Shown here in pieces: positions 10,916-22,979 of a stretch of DNA of 64,000 nucleotides. Source of the stretch: Prorocentrum cordatum (lineage: Eukaryota; Sar; Dinophyceae; Prorocentrales; Prorocentraceae); NCBI GenBank assembly GCA_963575745.1, contig CAUYUJ010017825.1, forward strand, positions 144,482-208,481, given 5' to 3'. The stretch's first letter is position 1. The number at the start of each line of letters is the position of its first letter. The position numbers were made by a program, and so were the translations under genes. The notes under the pieces were generated by a model, which worked only from the letters and a program-made list of their open reading frames with translations, was not told the DNA's origin and searched no databases.

Positions 10916-11810
10916 AGGGGGGGAGGAGGAGGAGGAGGAGGAGGAGGAGGAGGAAGGATGCGAGGAGGAGGAGGAGGAGGAGGGAGGAGGAGGAGGAGGA
11001 GGAGGAGGAGGAGGGGGAGGAGTGGAGGAGGAGGAGGAGAGGAGGAGGAAGGAGGAGGAGGAGGAGGAGGAGGAGAAGGCGGTAGGAGGAGGGGGGGGTA
11101 GGAGGAGGAGGAGGAGGAGGAGGAGGAGGGAGGAGGAGCAGGAGGAGGAGGAGGAGGAGGAGGAGCAGGAGGAGGAGGAGGAGGAGGAGGCAGGAGGAAT
11201 TTGGAGGAGGAGGAGGAGGAGGAGGAGGAGGAGGTGGCAGGAGGGGAGGAGGAGGAGGTGGGATGAGGAGGATAAGGAGGAGGAGGAGGAGCAGGAGCAA
11301 CCCTCCACACCCTCTGCTCGTGCGCCTCCACTCCCCCTTTCGTACGCCTCCTCGTCCTGCCGCCCCCACCCCCCCGCTGGCTCGGCTGCCATACGACGGC
11401 GGCGGTCCCGCCCGCCCGCGCGGAGCCTCGGCCCTGAGCTTCCCGACGTCGCCCTCCTCCAAGAAGAAGCTGTGCCCCAGGTCGGCTGCCTGGGCGGGGA
11501 AGGGAAACTCGGAGGATGAAGAGGAGGTGGAAGGGGGGGGAGGAGGATGATAACCGAAGAGGAGGGAAGATGACGAGGCGGAGGAGGAAGAGGAGGAGGA
11601 TGAGGTGGAGGAGAAAAGAGGAGCGGAAGAGACGGGAAGAGGATGTAAGTAGAGGTGGTAGCACCAGGAGGCGGCAAGAGGAGAAGTGTACTTGAGGAAG
11701 GAATGGAACGGGAGGAGGAAGAGGAGGATGAAAGGAGGAGGAACAGGAGCAGGAAGAGGAGAAGGAGGAGAAGGAGGAGAAGGAGGAATGGTATGAGGAG
11801 GGGGAGAAAC
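10912..11810. repeat. GGA tract bordering the 5' end of LINE 1, then imperfect purine tract
   Basis: Dense GGA at 10912-11300, a GC-rich island at 11305-11500, and imperfect AGGAG to 11810. The dense part starts at the spliced leader. Confidence 0.93.
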
Positions 11811-11859
11811 AAGAAGAATAATGAGGGGAACGCAACGAGTAGAAAACGGAAACTGCTGA

Positions 11860-12062
11860 TGTTGATGATGATGTTAATGGTGACGCTGATGATGGCGATT
11901 GTGATGATGGTGCTGCTGATGTGGATGGTGAGGATGCATATGATGATGTTGATGCTGACACTGATGCTGATGCTGATGCTGACGCTGCTGCTGCTGATGA
12001 TGATGATGAGGCTGATGATACTAATGAGGATGATGACGACGATGGTGATGATGGTGATGCTG

Positions 12063-12093
<31 letters not shown>

Positions 12094-12498
12094 TGTTGAT
12101 GATGATGATGCTTCTGATGATATCGACGGCGATGATACTGATGCTGCTGTTGATGATGACGGCGGTGGTGGCAATGATGATGATGATGCTGATGATGCGA
12201 TTGCTGATGGTGATGGTGATTATGATGATGATGCTGAGGGTGGTGGTGATGCCTTTGTTGATGAGTATGCTGGTGCTGCTGATGATGATGATGATGGCTA
12301 TGCTGATGTTGCTGATGCCGATGGTATTGTTGCTGATGCTGCTGCTGACGACGATGATGGTGGTGGTGGTGATGATGCTGCTGATGGTGATGACGTCGGT
12401 GGTGATGATCCTGGTGATCCTGATAGTGATAATGACCACGGTGGCGGTGATGATGCTGATGGTGATGCTAATGATGATGATGATGATGATGCTGATGC

Positions 12499-12551
<53 letters not shown>

Positions 12552-12725
12552 GTGATGTTGATGACGAAGCTGCTGATGATGACGATGATGGTGATGCTGC
12601 GGAAAAGTGGAAGGACGAGGAGGAAGAGCTGATGCTGATGCTGACGCTGCTGCTGCTGATGATGATGATGAGGCTGATGGTACTAATGAGGATGATGACG
12701 ACGATGGTGATGATGGTGATGCTGT

Positions 12726-12763
<38 letters not shown>

Positions 12764-13138
12764 CTTCTGATGATATCGACGGCGATGATACTGATGCTGC
12801 TGTTGATGATGACGGCGGTGGTGGCAATGATGATGATGATGCTGCGATTGCTGATGGTGATGGTGATTATGATGATGATGCTGAGGGTGGTGGTGATGCT
12901 ATTGTTGATGAGTATGCTGGTGCTGCTGATGATGATGATGGCTATGCTGATGTTGCTGATGCCGATGGTATTGTTGCTGATGCTGCTGCTGACGACGATG
13001 ATGGTGGTGGTGGTGATGATGCTGCTGATGGTGACGACGTCGGTGGTGATGATCCTGGTGATCCTGATAGTGATAATGACCACGGTGGTGGTGATGATGC
13101 TGATGCTGATGCTGATGCTGATGCTGATGGTGATGCTA

Positions 13139-13207
<69 letters not shown>

Positions 13208-13208
13208 C

Positions 13209-13249
<41 letters not shown>

Positions 13250-13310
13250 ATGTTGATGACGAAGCTGCTGATGATGACGATGATGGTGATGATGCGGAAA
13301 AGTGGAAGGA
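11860..13310. repeat. GAT/GCT triplet block containing a tandem duplication of about 670 bp
   Basis: GATGATGCTGATG-type triplets. The segment 11953-12617 recurs at 12629-13310 in the same order, with landmarks GACGGCGGTGGTGGCAATGA, GACGTCGGTGGTGATGATCC and GCGGAAAAGTGGAAGGACGA (12599 and 13293). The copies differ mainly in triplet number. The long Asp/Ala-rich and Met/Leu-rich frames are repeat translations. Confidence 0.9.
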
Positions 13311-14010
13311 CGAGGAGGAAGAGGAGGAGGCGGAGGAGGAGGAGGAGGAGGAGGAGGGGGGGGAGCAAAAGGGAAAAACGAGAAGAAGGGGAGGAGGAGG
13401 AGAAAATAGGAGGAGGAGGTGGGAGGAGGTGGGAAGGGAGGATTGGGAGGGAAGGGGAGGGAAGAAGAGGATGATGATGCTGATGATGATGATGATGAGG
13501 AGGAGGAGGAGGAGGAGGAGGAGGAGGAGGAGGGAAGAGGAAAGAACATGAAGGGAAGAGAAGGTGGGAGGAGGAGGAGGTGTGGAGGAGGAGGAGATGG
13601 AGGAGGAGGAGGAAGAGGAGGAGGGAGAGGAGGAGGAGGAAGAGGAGGAGGGGGCGGAGGAGGAGGAAGAGGAGGAGAAGAAAAAGGAGGAATCGGAGGA
13701 GGAAGAGGAGGAGGAGGCAGTGTGAACGAAGGACGGACGGGATGTAACTCGTGATCCACACGCCGTCTGCGCGCAATGGGCGCGCTGCGTGCGCTGCGGG
13801 GATCGGGTGCGTACCCCTCCTCTGCCTTCCTCCTCCTCCTCCTCCTCCTGCTCCTGCTCCTGCATCCTCCTCCTCCCTCTCCTTCCTCCTCTGCCCTCCT
13901 GCTTCATCCTACTTCCGCCCGCCTCACTCCTCCCTCCTCCTCCTTCCACATCTCCCCTTCCCTCCTCCTTCCTCCACATTCTCTACCGCGCCTCCTGCTT
14001 TCGCCTCCTC
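13310..14010. repeat. GGA tract then TCC tract (inverted pair)
   Basis: GGA units at 13310-13719 and TCC units at 13828-14010, separated by about 110 bp of mixed sequence. Confidence 0.9.
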
Positions 14011-14830
14011 CATGTTCCTCCGTCCTCCACTGCTTCCTCCTGGTCTTCTTGCGTGCTCATCCTGCTCCTAACTACAAGGGAAGGGGGGAGGAGGACGGGA
14101 ACAGGAACAGAAGGCGGGAGGGGGGGGGGAATATATGTTGGGAAGGGGAAGGATAAGGGGTAAGGAAGAAAGAAAGGGGCAGGGAACCGAGAGGAGGGGC
14201 AGAGGTGAGAGCCAGAGGGCCAGAAGGTCGGGAAGGGGGTGGTGGATGGAGGATGGGGAACGGAGGATGGCAAAGTGCAGCGGGAAGGAAAGACTGGAAT
14301 ACATGGAGGCTGGCCCGAATCCGCCTCGAGACGGCTGAAACACGGCTTAGAAGCAGCCCGAAACGGCCCGAAGACACACGCCAGATGGCGCCAGGGGCCC
14401 TCCACGTGTTCGCGAAGCTCGACCCAAAAGGTTGCTTGCCGCCCTTTGCATGGGGAAAGCTCGCGGTGAGTTACACGCTGCGGACTTCCAGGATGCTGGG
14501 AAGACAGGTGTCAAGCGTTGTCTCTCGGAGTAACTTTCGCATGTCACGGCCATCCAGAGACTGCAGAATAGCGTCTCAAGTGATATGATACCACTGGCAG
14601 GGACGAAAGCTGTCACAGTCTATGGCATTTGGGGTGGCTCTCGAATGGTCGATACAAGCGGCCCCACACACAGCGCTGCGCTGCAACGGTGGCGAAACTG
14701 TCTGTATGATGGTCAACGAGGCGCTGAGATCACCCGCGCGTCAACCGAAACTGGGCTACAGTGAGCCAGCCGCGAAGGCAGCGGGCTGGCAACGCCGTCA
14801 TCGCCGTCGGCGCCGTCGTCCCAGCAAGCC
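14011..14830. other. No recognisable gene
   Basis: Purine-rich at first, then low-copy sequence. No repeat, exon or RNA gene was recognised up to family A copy 2. Confidence 0.5.
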
Positions 14831-14960
14831 CAGACATGCGACGCCCTGATGTTTTCAACACGGCGTTCCCAAAGTCCCGACCCTTTCCCCAAGACCGGTC
14901 TTTCATCGTCGCTGTTGGACGGTCCCCAAGGGGCCGATTTGTTATTCTCTTTTACAGCAG
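14831..14960 (+). repeat. Dispersed repeat family A, copy 2
   Basis: CAGACATGCGACGCCCTGAT, a TTTTCAACACGGCGTTCCC block, AAAGTCCCGACCC, CCAAGACCGGTCTTTCATC and GACGGTCCCCAAGGGGCCGA follow in the family order. Confidence 0.62.
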
Positions 14961-15230
14961 AAAAAAAACGTCCTGATTACCCTGGCGACGTACCCAACCC
15001 ATGCGCTATGCGGGGCAGGAGTAGCTTGGGAGATTTGACGAGACGGCGACGACGTGACTTGGACGCATATACTTCTGCGAGCGGCATTCGGAAGGTCCGA
15101 AGGCCCACAATCAAGGGAAACACGATGAGTAACTAAGTGAACCCCTGAGTCAATAAGGAAGACGCAAGGTCCAAAAGGAGACGGTGGGCAAGGGACTTGA
15201 AACGTCGGCGGGGCAGCAACAACATGACAT

Positions 15231-15574
15231 GCCCCCCCAAGGACGGCGAGGCCCCGCTCAGGTCTGCGCAGTGCCTCACTCCGCTGGACCCACCAGCAGC
15301 CCTCGAAAGTGGCGAGCCCACTAGCACCCCTCGAAAGTGGCGACAGTTTCGCAAATCGCAGCCCCCCAAGTACGGGGAGGTCCCGCTCAGACCCGCGCGG
15401 TGCCTCACTCCGCTGGACCCACCAGCAGCCCTCGAAAGTGGCGACTCGTTCGCAGATCCTAGCTCCCCAGGGACGGGGAGGTCCGGCTCAGGTCCGCGCG
15501 GTGCCTCACTCCGCTGGACCCACCAGCGGCCTCGAAAGTGGCGACAGTTTTGCAGTTCGCAGCCCCCCATGTAA
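15231..15574 (+). repeat. Minisatellite of about 100-130 bp, three copies
   Basis: GTGCCTCACTCCGCTGGACC starts near 15270, 15401 and 15500. Each unit also has CCTCGAAAGTGGCGA, GCAGCCCCCCAAGTACGGGG-like sequence and a CCGCGCGG block. No gene recognised. Confidence 0.8.
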
Positions 15575-15592
15575 GGCAAGAGGAGACAAGCA

Positions 15593-15648
15593 GGAAGGGA
15601 GGCGGGAGGCGGGAGGCAGGAGGCGGGAGGCTGGAGGAAGGAAGGACG
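15593..15648 (+). repeat. GGGAGGC 7-bp minisatellite
   Basis: Runs of GGCGGGAGGCGGGAGGCAGG with small variants. Confidence 0.7.
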
Positions 15649-16061
15649 CGTGAGCAGTGGTTATTCAAAACGAATACCCAACCAAGGAGGGTTTGGATTG
15701 TTCCCTACGACGATATCATGTCCGGGAGGCCACCATCGTCGCCGTCGACGTCGCTGTGGTTATCGTCGCCCTCGGCGTCGAAGGAGGGCCCAAAAAACGT
15801 GCCGGAAGCGCACAGTGCGAAGATGTTGCGACGCCAAGATCCTAGGGTTCGAATCGGGATCGACTGCAGAATTGAGTAACCCCAAGTTTGGCTTTTCCGT
15901 CTCGAGAAACTCAAGGCAGCAATTGTTCTCACGTCCCAGCCTCCTGGAGGAAAACGGAGGGCCCCAAGACTGTCAAGAAGCGGCTCACGACGAAGGGCCG
16001 GCCCTGGGAAACGGGCCCCAGGACTGTCGACAAGCGGCTCACGACGAAGAGCCAGCCCTAG
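15649..16061. other. Low-copy DNA with one MITE-like end
   Basis: GGATCGACTGCAGAATTGAG at 15853 resembles the arm of the element at 19044. A 54-bp near-duplicate (GCGGCTCACGACGAAG at 15981 and 16031) is also present. No gene. Confidence 0.5.
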
Positions 16062-16602
16062 GAGGAGGAGAAGGAGGAGGAGGACGACGAGGAGGAGGAG
16101 GAGGAGCAGGAGGAGCAGGAGGAGGAGGGAGGATGAGGAGGATGAGGAGGAGGAGGAAGAGGAGGAGGATAGAGGAGGAGGAGGAGGAGGAGAGAGGGAG
16201 GAGAGAGCGGGGGACAGTAAGAGAGGAGGAGGAGGAGGGAAAGGAGGAGGCAGGGAAGGAGGAGAGAGGAGGAGGGGGGGGGGGGGGGAGGAGGAGGAGG
16301 ATCTTGTGGAGACCCCGCGCTGAGAACCCCGAGGCGCCGGGCGTCTGGGCCGGGGCGCATGCCGAGGCACGCCGGGCCTGCCGAGGAGGGGGGCCTGCCC
16401 GCGTGCAGCCCGAAGCCTTGCCTGGGAGGCACAGAGGCACACCAACACGTCCTCGGCCTCCTCCTCCTCCTTCCTTATATATTTTTTTTTTTATTTTAAA
16501 CACACCCCCCCCCACCCCCTCCTCCTCCATCCCCCAATCCCCTCCTCCTCCTCCTCCTCCTCCTCCTCCTCCTCCTCCTCCTCCCCCTCCTCATCCTCCT
16601 CC
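16062..16602. repeat. GGA tract then TCC tract (inverted pair)
   Basis: GGA at 16062-16302, a GC-rich spacer of about 150 bp, then TCC with an AT-rich interruption at 16456-16602. Confidence 0.88.
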
Positions 16603-16829
16603 GCGTGACCTCCGCGTGCGGGGTGGCCCTCAGGAGTGGATCCAGCGGCTCGCAGAGGTCGCGGCATCGTGGCCCACGTGCGCGTCCTCGGAGGCGCACG
16701 TCCGACCCGAACATACGTCTCCTTGGAGGCGCACGTCCGACCAGACCCGTACTAATACGATATGACCTCCTCGGAGGCGCACGCACGTCCGGTTTGATCT
16801 TTGTTATGTCCGGCCACGATGGTCGACAA

Positions 16830-16831
16830 CA

Positions 16832-16894
<63 letters not shown>
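16830..16894. repeat. ACG tract
   Basis: About 21 uninterrupted CGA/ACG triplets. Confidence 0.95.
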
Positions 16895-16895
<1 letters not shown>

Positions 16896-17582
16896 GGGCG
16901 GGCGGCACCAGGCCCTGGGGGGGGGTCCCAGGTAGCAGTGGCGCTGGAGCGGGGCGAGGCGCGTCGTGGCGGGGGTGCGCTGCGATCGCCAGGGTATGCG
17001 CGCCAGCACCGGCATGCGGGGGTGAGGGGTCCAGCCCCCAGCCCCCACCTACGATCGTTGCCGTTGCCTGGGGGGGGAAGGGGTTCGCCTGGCTAGCGAC
17101 CGGTGGGGGAAGGGGTTCGCTCGGGCAACGAAAATTACCCGCCAGAGGGTTTATGTGCTTCGGGTAAAAAAAACTTCGATGGGTCCCTGAGTCACCCAAG
17201 ATGACCCACCCCACCAGGTCGTAGTAGGTGCTGTTGCGGCTTGCTGGTTTCTCGAGCAGCGATAACTTCAAAAGTAATGTTTGCAAAGATGGTCTGACGC
17301 AAGTGGAATACCTCCCATATCCGTGGGACCTAATGTAGCAATCCCATCATTCAGGCCATCACACATATTGAACATATGATCAACTGACGCCACGCGATCC
17401 ATTGGACCATTGCTCGAGGCATGGCTGGCAAATCCTTTCGCTCATCCAAGTCTTGAGAATATGTTTTGAGACGGCGACGTCCTGTCTGAACCCCCATGCC
17501 TAAGGAGCGCGGGCATGTCTGACATTTCACAGGGAGTGGTTGCAAGATCTGACGTCAACATCTAGACTTAGAGTTGGTCGAT
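16895..17582. other. No recognisable gene
   Basis: A GGGGAAGGGGTTCGC block occurs twice (17077 and 17107); the rest is low-copy, less GC-rich from 17140 on. Confidence 0.5.
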
Positions 17583-18028
17583 TCTGGCAAAGGCGACCGT
17601 CCTGGAATCTCCCAAAAACCTTCCCGCGAATTCCCACGAATCTCCCACAATAAACGATTTCGTGCCTTGAACATCTTCCGGCTAAACTCCAGAACATCTT
17701 CGCGCCTGAAAACTAACTATTCGGGCGAGTCTCCAAAACAACTTCGCTTCAAACAAATCTCCAATAACGAAATTTCCCTGGAGATGTCCCGGATAATTGT
17801 CGTGAATTTTCGGGAAATTTCTGCACGCCGCTTGAAATGTTCGATCGATTTTTTGGAGATTCCGGCACCGCGGAGATTTTCTGGCGATTTCCCAAGAGGC
17901 TTCCCAGAAAGATTTCCCATCCCAGAGAGTCTCTGAAGAGATTGAGAATGCCCATCCACAATTTGGAGATTTCCCCGGAGATTCCCCGGAGATTTTTCAC
18001 CCAGAAGGTCCCGGTCGCCTTTGCCAGA
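17583..18028. mobile_element. 446-bp element with perfect 17-bp terminal inverted repeats
   Basis: TCTGGCAAAGGCGACCG at 17583-17599 is exactly repeated in inverse at 18012-18028. The interior is markedly less GC-rich than its surroundings and full of GGAGATTTCC/GGAAATCTCC-like variants in both orientations. No coding capacity was seen. A target duplication was not evident. MITE or decayed DNA transposon are the likely readings. Confidence 0.6.
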
Positions 18029-18506
18029 TTGGCCCAATTTCAAACTAGAACGACCGAGGCTCGCTAATGCACAGGTGGTGAGCATATCATATCCGAGGTC
18101 GCATCCTTTGCCCAATGATCAGTCGCTGATCGGATTCTAAGCACAAGCTTGAATTCACGTGGACGCACGAGCATTGCTGACGCAATGACTCCGTGAATTT
18201 CCCAATACACATATGCGAGCACACATGACAACTTGCAATGGACATGCCTTGACGCACAAGGAGCCAGCACAGCCCAACAGCGCGCCGCCATACAAATGGT
18301 AAAACTTATAACCAATAAGGGCGCACTTGAAACTGACCATCTTTCAGGGGCACACGCCGGGAGAGGAATGTCAGAATTTCGGCGGGGCTGCGATCCTTGA
18401 TAAAGGCGGGGCAGAGGCTCCATAACACATCAGGAACCCAGCACGGGAATACATAAACTCTGTACGTGCGCGGAGTGTGCGCAAGGGCTGGGTCAGCAAC
18501 CGGCGC
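18029..18506. other. Putative intron sequence of the NAE1-like gene
   Basis: No repeat or exon recognised. By position it would be intron downstream of the 18507-18575 exon. Confidence 0.35.
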
Positions 18507-18575
18507 CTCGACCTTGGCGCTGTCCACGATCGTGAAGTTGCCGATGCCAGGAAGCACCAGATTCTTCAGGACCTG
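18507..18575 (-). CDS. NAE1: Internal exon of the NAE1/ULA1-like gene
   Basis: The minus strand encodes VLKNLVLPGIGNFTIVD then SAKVE, the nucleotide-binding Rossmann strand-helix of E1-like proteins that follows the GxTGxE loop in NAE1. Residues upstream (HALVKQ) and downstream (APVADPALAHT) do not fit the family, so the exon is short. A plausible acceptor is AAGCAG just before GTCCTG; a donor is GT after GCCAAG or GC after GAG. It lies about 6.6 kb downstream of exon 1 on the same strand and in the right order, which supports one gene with large repeat-filled introns. Later exons are not seen in this window. Confidence 0.72.
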
Positions 18576-18743
18576 CTGCTTAACCAACGCATGTGCGCGC
18601 GAAGCCACCCATGCGCTCACGCAGCCGCGCACAGAATCAAACGTGCGTGAGTTGCCACCCATGCGTGACATAAGCCGATATGGCGGATTCCAAAAACCCT
18701 GAACCCAAAAATGTTGTCATCTCTTGGGGGGCGCATCTTTTTC

Positions 18744-18835
18744 TTCCGCCGCCTTCCGCCAGCTTCCGCCGGCGGAGGCGGCCTCATTTTACTTCGGCCG
18801 CCTTCCGTCGGCCTTCGGGAATCTTCCGCCGAGGA
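18744..18835 (+). repeat. CTTCCGCC-rich minisatellite
   Basis: CTTCCGCCGCCTTCCGCCAG and related units with an inverted GGCGGAGGCGG piece. Confidence 0.6.
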
Positions 18836-19043
18836 AGAGATGGCAACTCCTTCGATCCTAAAAGGCAAGACCGTTCTTGGAACGCCGCATATGACGGGGG
18901 GGAGGCACGAGACGCTAGAAGCGGTGCCCCGCGGGAAAGTAGGGGAAGGCCGTGCGCAATGTAAACTGTAGAGCGCCCGCCGCCTCATCGTGTTCATGCG
19001 CCTCCTCCTCCTCCTCCTGCTCATTCCGCGCCGACTCTTCGAT

Positions 19044-19190
19044 GAGGAGATCGACTACAGAATTGGTTTACCCAAAATTGTTGCTGTTCGCCGAGGATGC
19101 TTTCAGAGCTACGAGATTGGTGACGTAGTTGTGGTAGCTTCGACGGGAGTGTTAACTTTGGGGTAGCTCAATGCTGTAGTCGATCTCCTA
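19044..19190. mobile_element. 147-bp inverted-repeat element (MITE-like)
   Basis: AGGAGATCGACTACAG from 19045 and its inverse ending at 19189 form arms that remain similar for about 40 bases (with ATTG-x3-TACCC inside both). The loop region is unique. A sequence resembling one arm (GGATCGACTGCAGAATTGAG) occurs at 15853-15892, suggesting a small family. Confidence 0.62.
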
Positions 19191-20329
19191 CTCGAACTCT
19201 CTCGTGTGTGGTGTGGACCTCCGCGAGACGAGGACATACGGCCGGGAACGTCTGCTCAGCATGTCGCGGCGACGGCCCCAGGACACGCTGTGCCCTGCGA
19301 GCGGACAGCGTGTCGCTCTGGGCGGCTGGGAACGGCAACGGAAACGTCCGAAACCCTCCCCGCCTGGACTCCTACTCCGCCTCGTCCTCCTCAGGAGGGG
19401 GCGGCACGCTATTCCTTGGCGAACGGATCGCGCGTCGCCCCGCTCCAGAGGACGCGGACACTTGGGACTGGGGACGTGGACAGCGTACTGCGCCGAAGCG
19501 CAGCTGGCCATCGCTCGGACGTCCATTCCCTGTGTGTTTTTCGGCTTCGCGCGTGTTTTTTTCTCGCAGGATCCAGGATGCTCCTTAGTAATCCCCGCCG
19601 AGAAAATGCACACGTCCGAGCGATGCCAAGGTCGTGGGCCAGAACCGGCGGAGCGGCACCGCTGAGCCAAAGGACCCTGACCCTATACGACCGCCATGCG
19701 CAGGCAGCGCGGGTCGAAGCGAATCGAAAACGACGTGTTCTTCGAGCATCGGGTCGGCTCCAAGGGAGGGCCATTTTTCGACGCCCCTCACGAGGATCGT
19801 GGCCTCCGAGGGGGGGGCCGCAATCGACTACCCCCCCTCCCGCCCCAAGAGGCCCCCAAGAGGCCATGGGGGCCCCCAAGACGCCGCCAAGGAGCCCCAA
19901 GAGACTCCCAAGAGGTCCCCAAGAGGCCCTAAAGAGGGCTCCAGGGCTGGCGGAATGAGCGAAGCGATTAAATACAATCCTGGCGAAAAGCCCTGTGTGG
20001 ATGCGAATTAGCTACAGTCGGACCGCTGAAACAAGGAACGGCAAATGAGGAACGAAGCCCCTTTTTGGCCCCAAATGTGCCAGCGTGCACGAGGGGGGCT
20101 AGAGGAACAACCGCATAATGACCTAAGGAACATCGAGCCCCTCTCGTACCCAAATTGTTTCGTATTTCAGCGTCTTGACTGTACCCCACGCATGTCTAAG
20201 AAAATCCTTGCCTTGCGGACGCAGCAGGAAACAAGAGGAGAGCTGGGAGAGGAGGCACAGCACCGACCCCCCTAGCACTACGCGCGGACCTCCAGCAACC
20301 TATAGGTCCCCCAATCGCTGCTTGCACTG
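19191..20329. other. Putative intron sequence of the NAE1-like gene, no recognisable feature
   Basis: Low-copy DNA with a CCAAGAGG-rich stretch at 19848-19935 (CCCCAAGAGG repeats). The expected missing NAE1-like exon was not found here. Confidence 0.4.
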
Positions 20330-20462
20330 GAGGGTTGAGGGATCTGGCGAAAAGACAGGACCCACTTCGGTGGGCAACCAGGCTCCCGTGTTCCGAGTGG
20401 GAGTGGGCGAAAAGGCCGGGCCCACTTCGGTGGGCAGCCAGGTTCCCGCGTTCCAGGTCCCC
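20330..20462 (+). repeat. Two tandem copies of about 62 bp
   Basis: GGCGAAAAG, CCCACTTCGGTGGGCA, CCAGG and TCCCG-GTTCC blocks repeat once. CCCACTTCGGTGGG is a small palindrome in each copy. Confidence 0.7.
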
Positions 20463-20564
20463 GAGGCCGTGAGGTGTCGCAACAAGGCCTTGGCGAAAGT
20501 GTGTTGCCGAATTCGGCGGGCGGCCGAGCCCTGGAGAGCGAGCGAGAGAGAGAGAGAGACATGC

Positions 20565-21775
20565 ATACACATATACACATACATACATACATACATACAT
20601 ACATACATACATACATACATACATACATACATACAAACATACATACATACATACATACATACATACATACATACATACATACATACATACATACATAGAT
20701 ACCTACCTACCTATCTACCTACCTACCTACCTACCTACCTACATCCATACATACATACATGCATGTATACATACATGCATACACTCACATCTTACATACT
20801 TTAAATGCATGCATACATGCATGCATAAATGCATGCATGCATGCACACATACATACACACATACACACATACATACATAAATGCATGCATATATACATAC
20901 ACACATACATACATACGTACCTACATGCACACATACATACATACACCCATCCATCAATACATACACAAACACATGCACACACATATACATACATACGTAC
21001 ATGCATGCATACATACATACACACCCATGCATACATGCATACATGCATGCATGCGTACATACATATGTATATGTACATGTATAGAAACATGTATACGTAC
21101 AATCATCCAGACAACCATGCATGCATCCATACGTTCATGCACATATACACATAGACATGCATACATACGTCCATCACTGCATGCATACATACATACATGC
21201 GCACACGCATACAAACACACACATACACACACGTACATACACACATGCATACATGTATACACAACTAGATTCACAAATACATATGCACACGCATGTCTAC
21301 ACATACACAGTCACACACACACACACACGTACACGTACACGTACACATACACACGCACATCCATACATGCATACATGCATATATACATGCATGAACGTAT
21401 TCATACATACATGCATACACACGCCCACGCAAACATGCATTATTACATACGTATATACCCACATACACATACACATACACATAACTGCGTAAACGCACAT
21501 ATACACATACCTGCATGCATGCACACGTACACACATACACACATACACGCATCCATACACACGTACTAAACATACACATATGACTGCAAATATATACATA
21601 CAAACATATATACATACATACATACATACATACATACATACATACATACATACATACATACATACATACATACATACATACATACATACATACATACAAA
21701 CGTACATACATACATACATACATACATACATGCAGACATACCTAGATACATGTGCACGTACGTACATACACACAA
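20565..21775. repeat. CATA tetranucleotide tract, about 1.2 kb
   Basis: Pure CATA blocks at 20580-20695 and 21605-21730, with CATGCATG, CACACA and CCTACCTA variants between. Met-Tyr-Val-Cys open frames are artefacts of it. Confidence 0.95.
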
Positions 21776-22923
21776 ACGTAAATATATCAGCACACAGAGA
21801 GAAGTGGGGATATATACAGAGAAAGACAGAAAGAGAGAGCACAGTGACTAGGACGATTGAGATGAGCAGAGGGAACTGAACGCGTGGAGAGACAATGAAG
21901 CAGAACGTGGAAAGCAAGAGAGCATGGAACAGCGCGAGGAGGGCAGAGAGCAGAGAGCATCGTTGAGACAGCAGGCGGGCGAGAGCGGAGAGGAGACGCT
22001 GGAAGGCGGCCAAGGGATATGAGCTGAAGGGGCCTCGAGAACACCTGTCAAGACTGGGGAATCAGGGCAAATCAACTCAACATCGGTCCCCTGACCCATC
22101 CAGGGTCCATCTCTCGAGGTCCATCTGATATAGCGTTTCATCCCAGATCTTATGTTGACCGTCCCGAGGCCATAAAGCGGCCCTGGAGATTGAAAAGGGC
22201 AAAGCACATCCTCGAACCCAGAACCTCAAATCTCGCCCCCCCCCCCCCCCTCCTTCTTGTTGGTCGGCAACAATGCTGGGCCACCTCAGACCCCACGAGC
22301 AGCGGACCTCGAACTCCCAAAAAGACCCCACCGTGCTGTGCGGAGTCGGAGAAGGGGGGCTGCGTGCATAGGAGGCGGGGGAGAAGGATGAGGAGGAGGT
22401 GGCGGATGAGCAGGAAAATGCGCAAGATGACCAGGGCAGATCAAGGTAGATCATAAGACGGAGCATGCACCCTCGCAACATACCCGCGAAGGGGGGGCGG
22501 TCCCTCCCTGGGCCTGCACATGAGACCGCGCCAAAAGACGCCCCCTGGGACCAGCCGCCGCCGCCCCCCCCCGGACGCAGGGGGAGGCCGGTCCCAGGTC
22601 GGCTCCAGGGAGGAGGATCAGGGAGGAGCACAGAGCACAGAGGAGAGGAAGTGAGAGCCACCCAGTGCGAAGATGACGATACCACTGATGCGCCAGCCCC
22701 CGCGCTCTCAACGAAGGGCTACGATCGTGGTCCGCCAGGCCCGTGCGCTGCGAGCGCGGCCTGGGTGCAGAGTCTGCTCCAGCACGGCTGCAGCGAACGG
22801 CGCGACCGCAGCAGCGCAGGCGGCGGAGAGGCGTGGAGCGGAGAGCGAGCGGCAGAGAGGTGGCGCGCAAGTGAGGCGGAGCAGGCGCTCCGCTCCGAGC
22901 ATCGGCCGCGAGCGGCCCGCGGG
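21776..22923. other. No recognisable gene
   Basis: A purine-rich edge to the CATA tract, a possible family A fragment near 22110-22170, a poly-C run at 22237-22250, and otherwise low-copy GC-rich DNA. Confidence 0.45.
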
Positions 22924-22973
22924 CCGCGGCCTCCGCGGCGAAGGCGAAGGGGCCGAACACGCGGCATTTCGCC
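22924..22973 (+). repeat. 50-bp direct repeat, left copy, beside a TCC tract
   Basis: CCGCGGCCTCCGCGGCGAAG through GCATTTCGCC matches 23434-23483 at roughly four of five positions. The pair brackets the TCC/TTC/TTA tract 22980-23420. Confidence 0.55.
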
Positions 22974-22979
22974 CTCGCT

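Noticed and set aside
11921-13474. Long acidic (Asp-rich) proteins, and similar Glu, Arg, Leu, Ser or Pro-rich open frames throughout
   Set aside because: They are translations of GAT, GGA or TCC triplets, open in several frames on both strands, and end where the triplets end.
20580-21740. Met-Tyr-Val-Cys and His-Thr-Tyr-Ile repeat proteins
   Set aside because: Translations of the CATA tetranucleotide tract in all frames.
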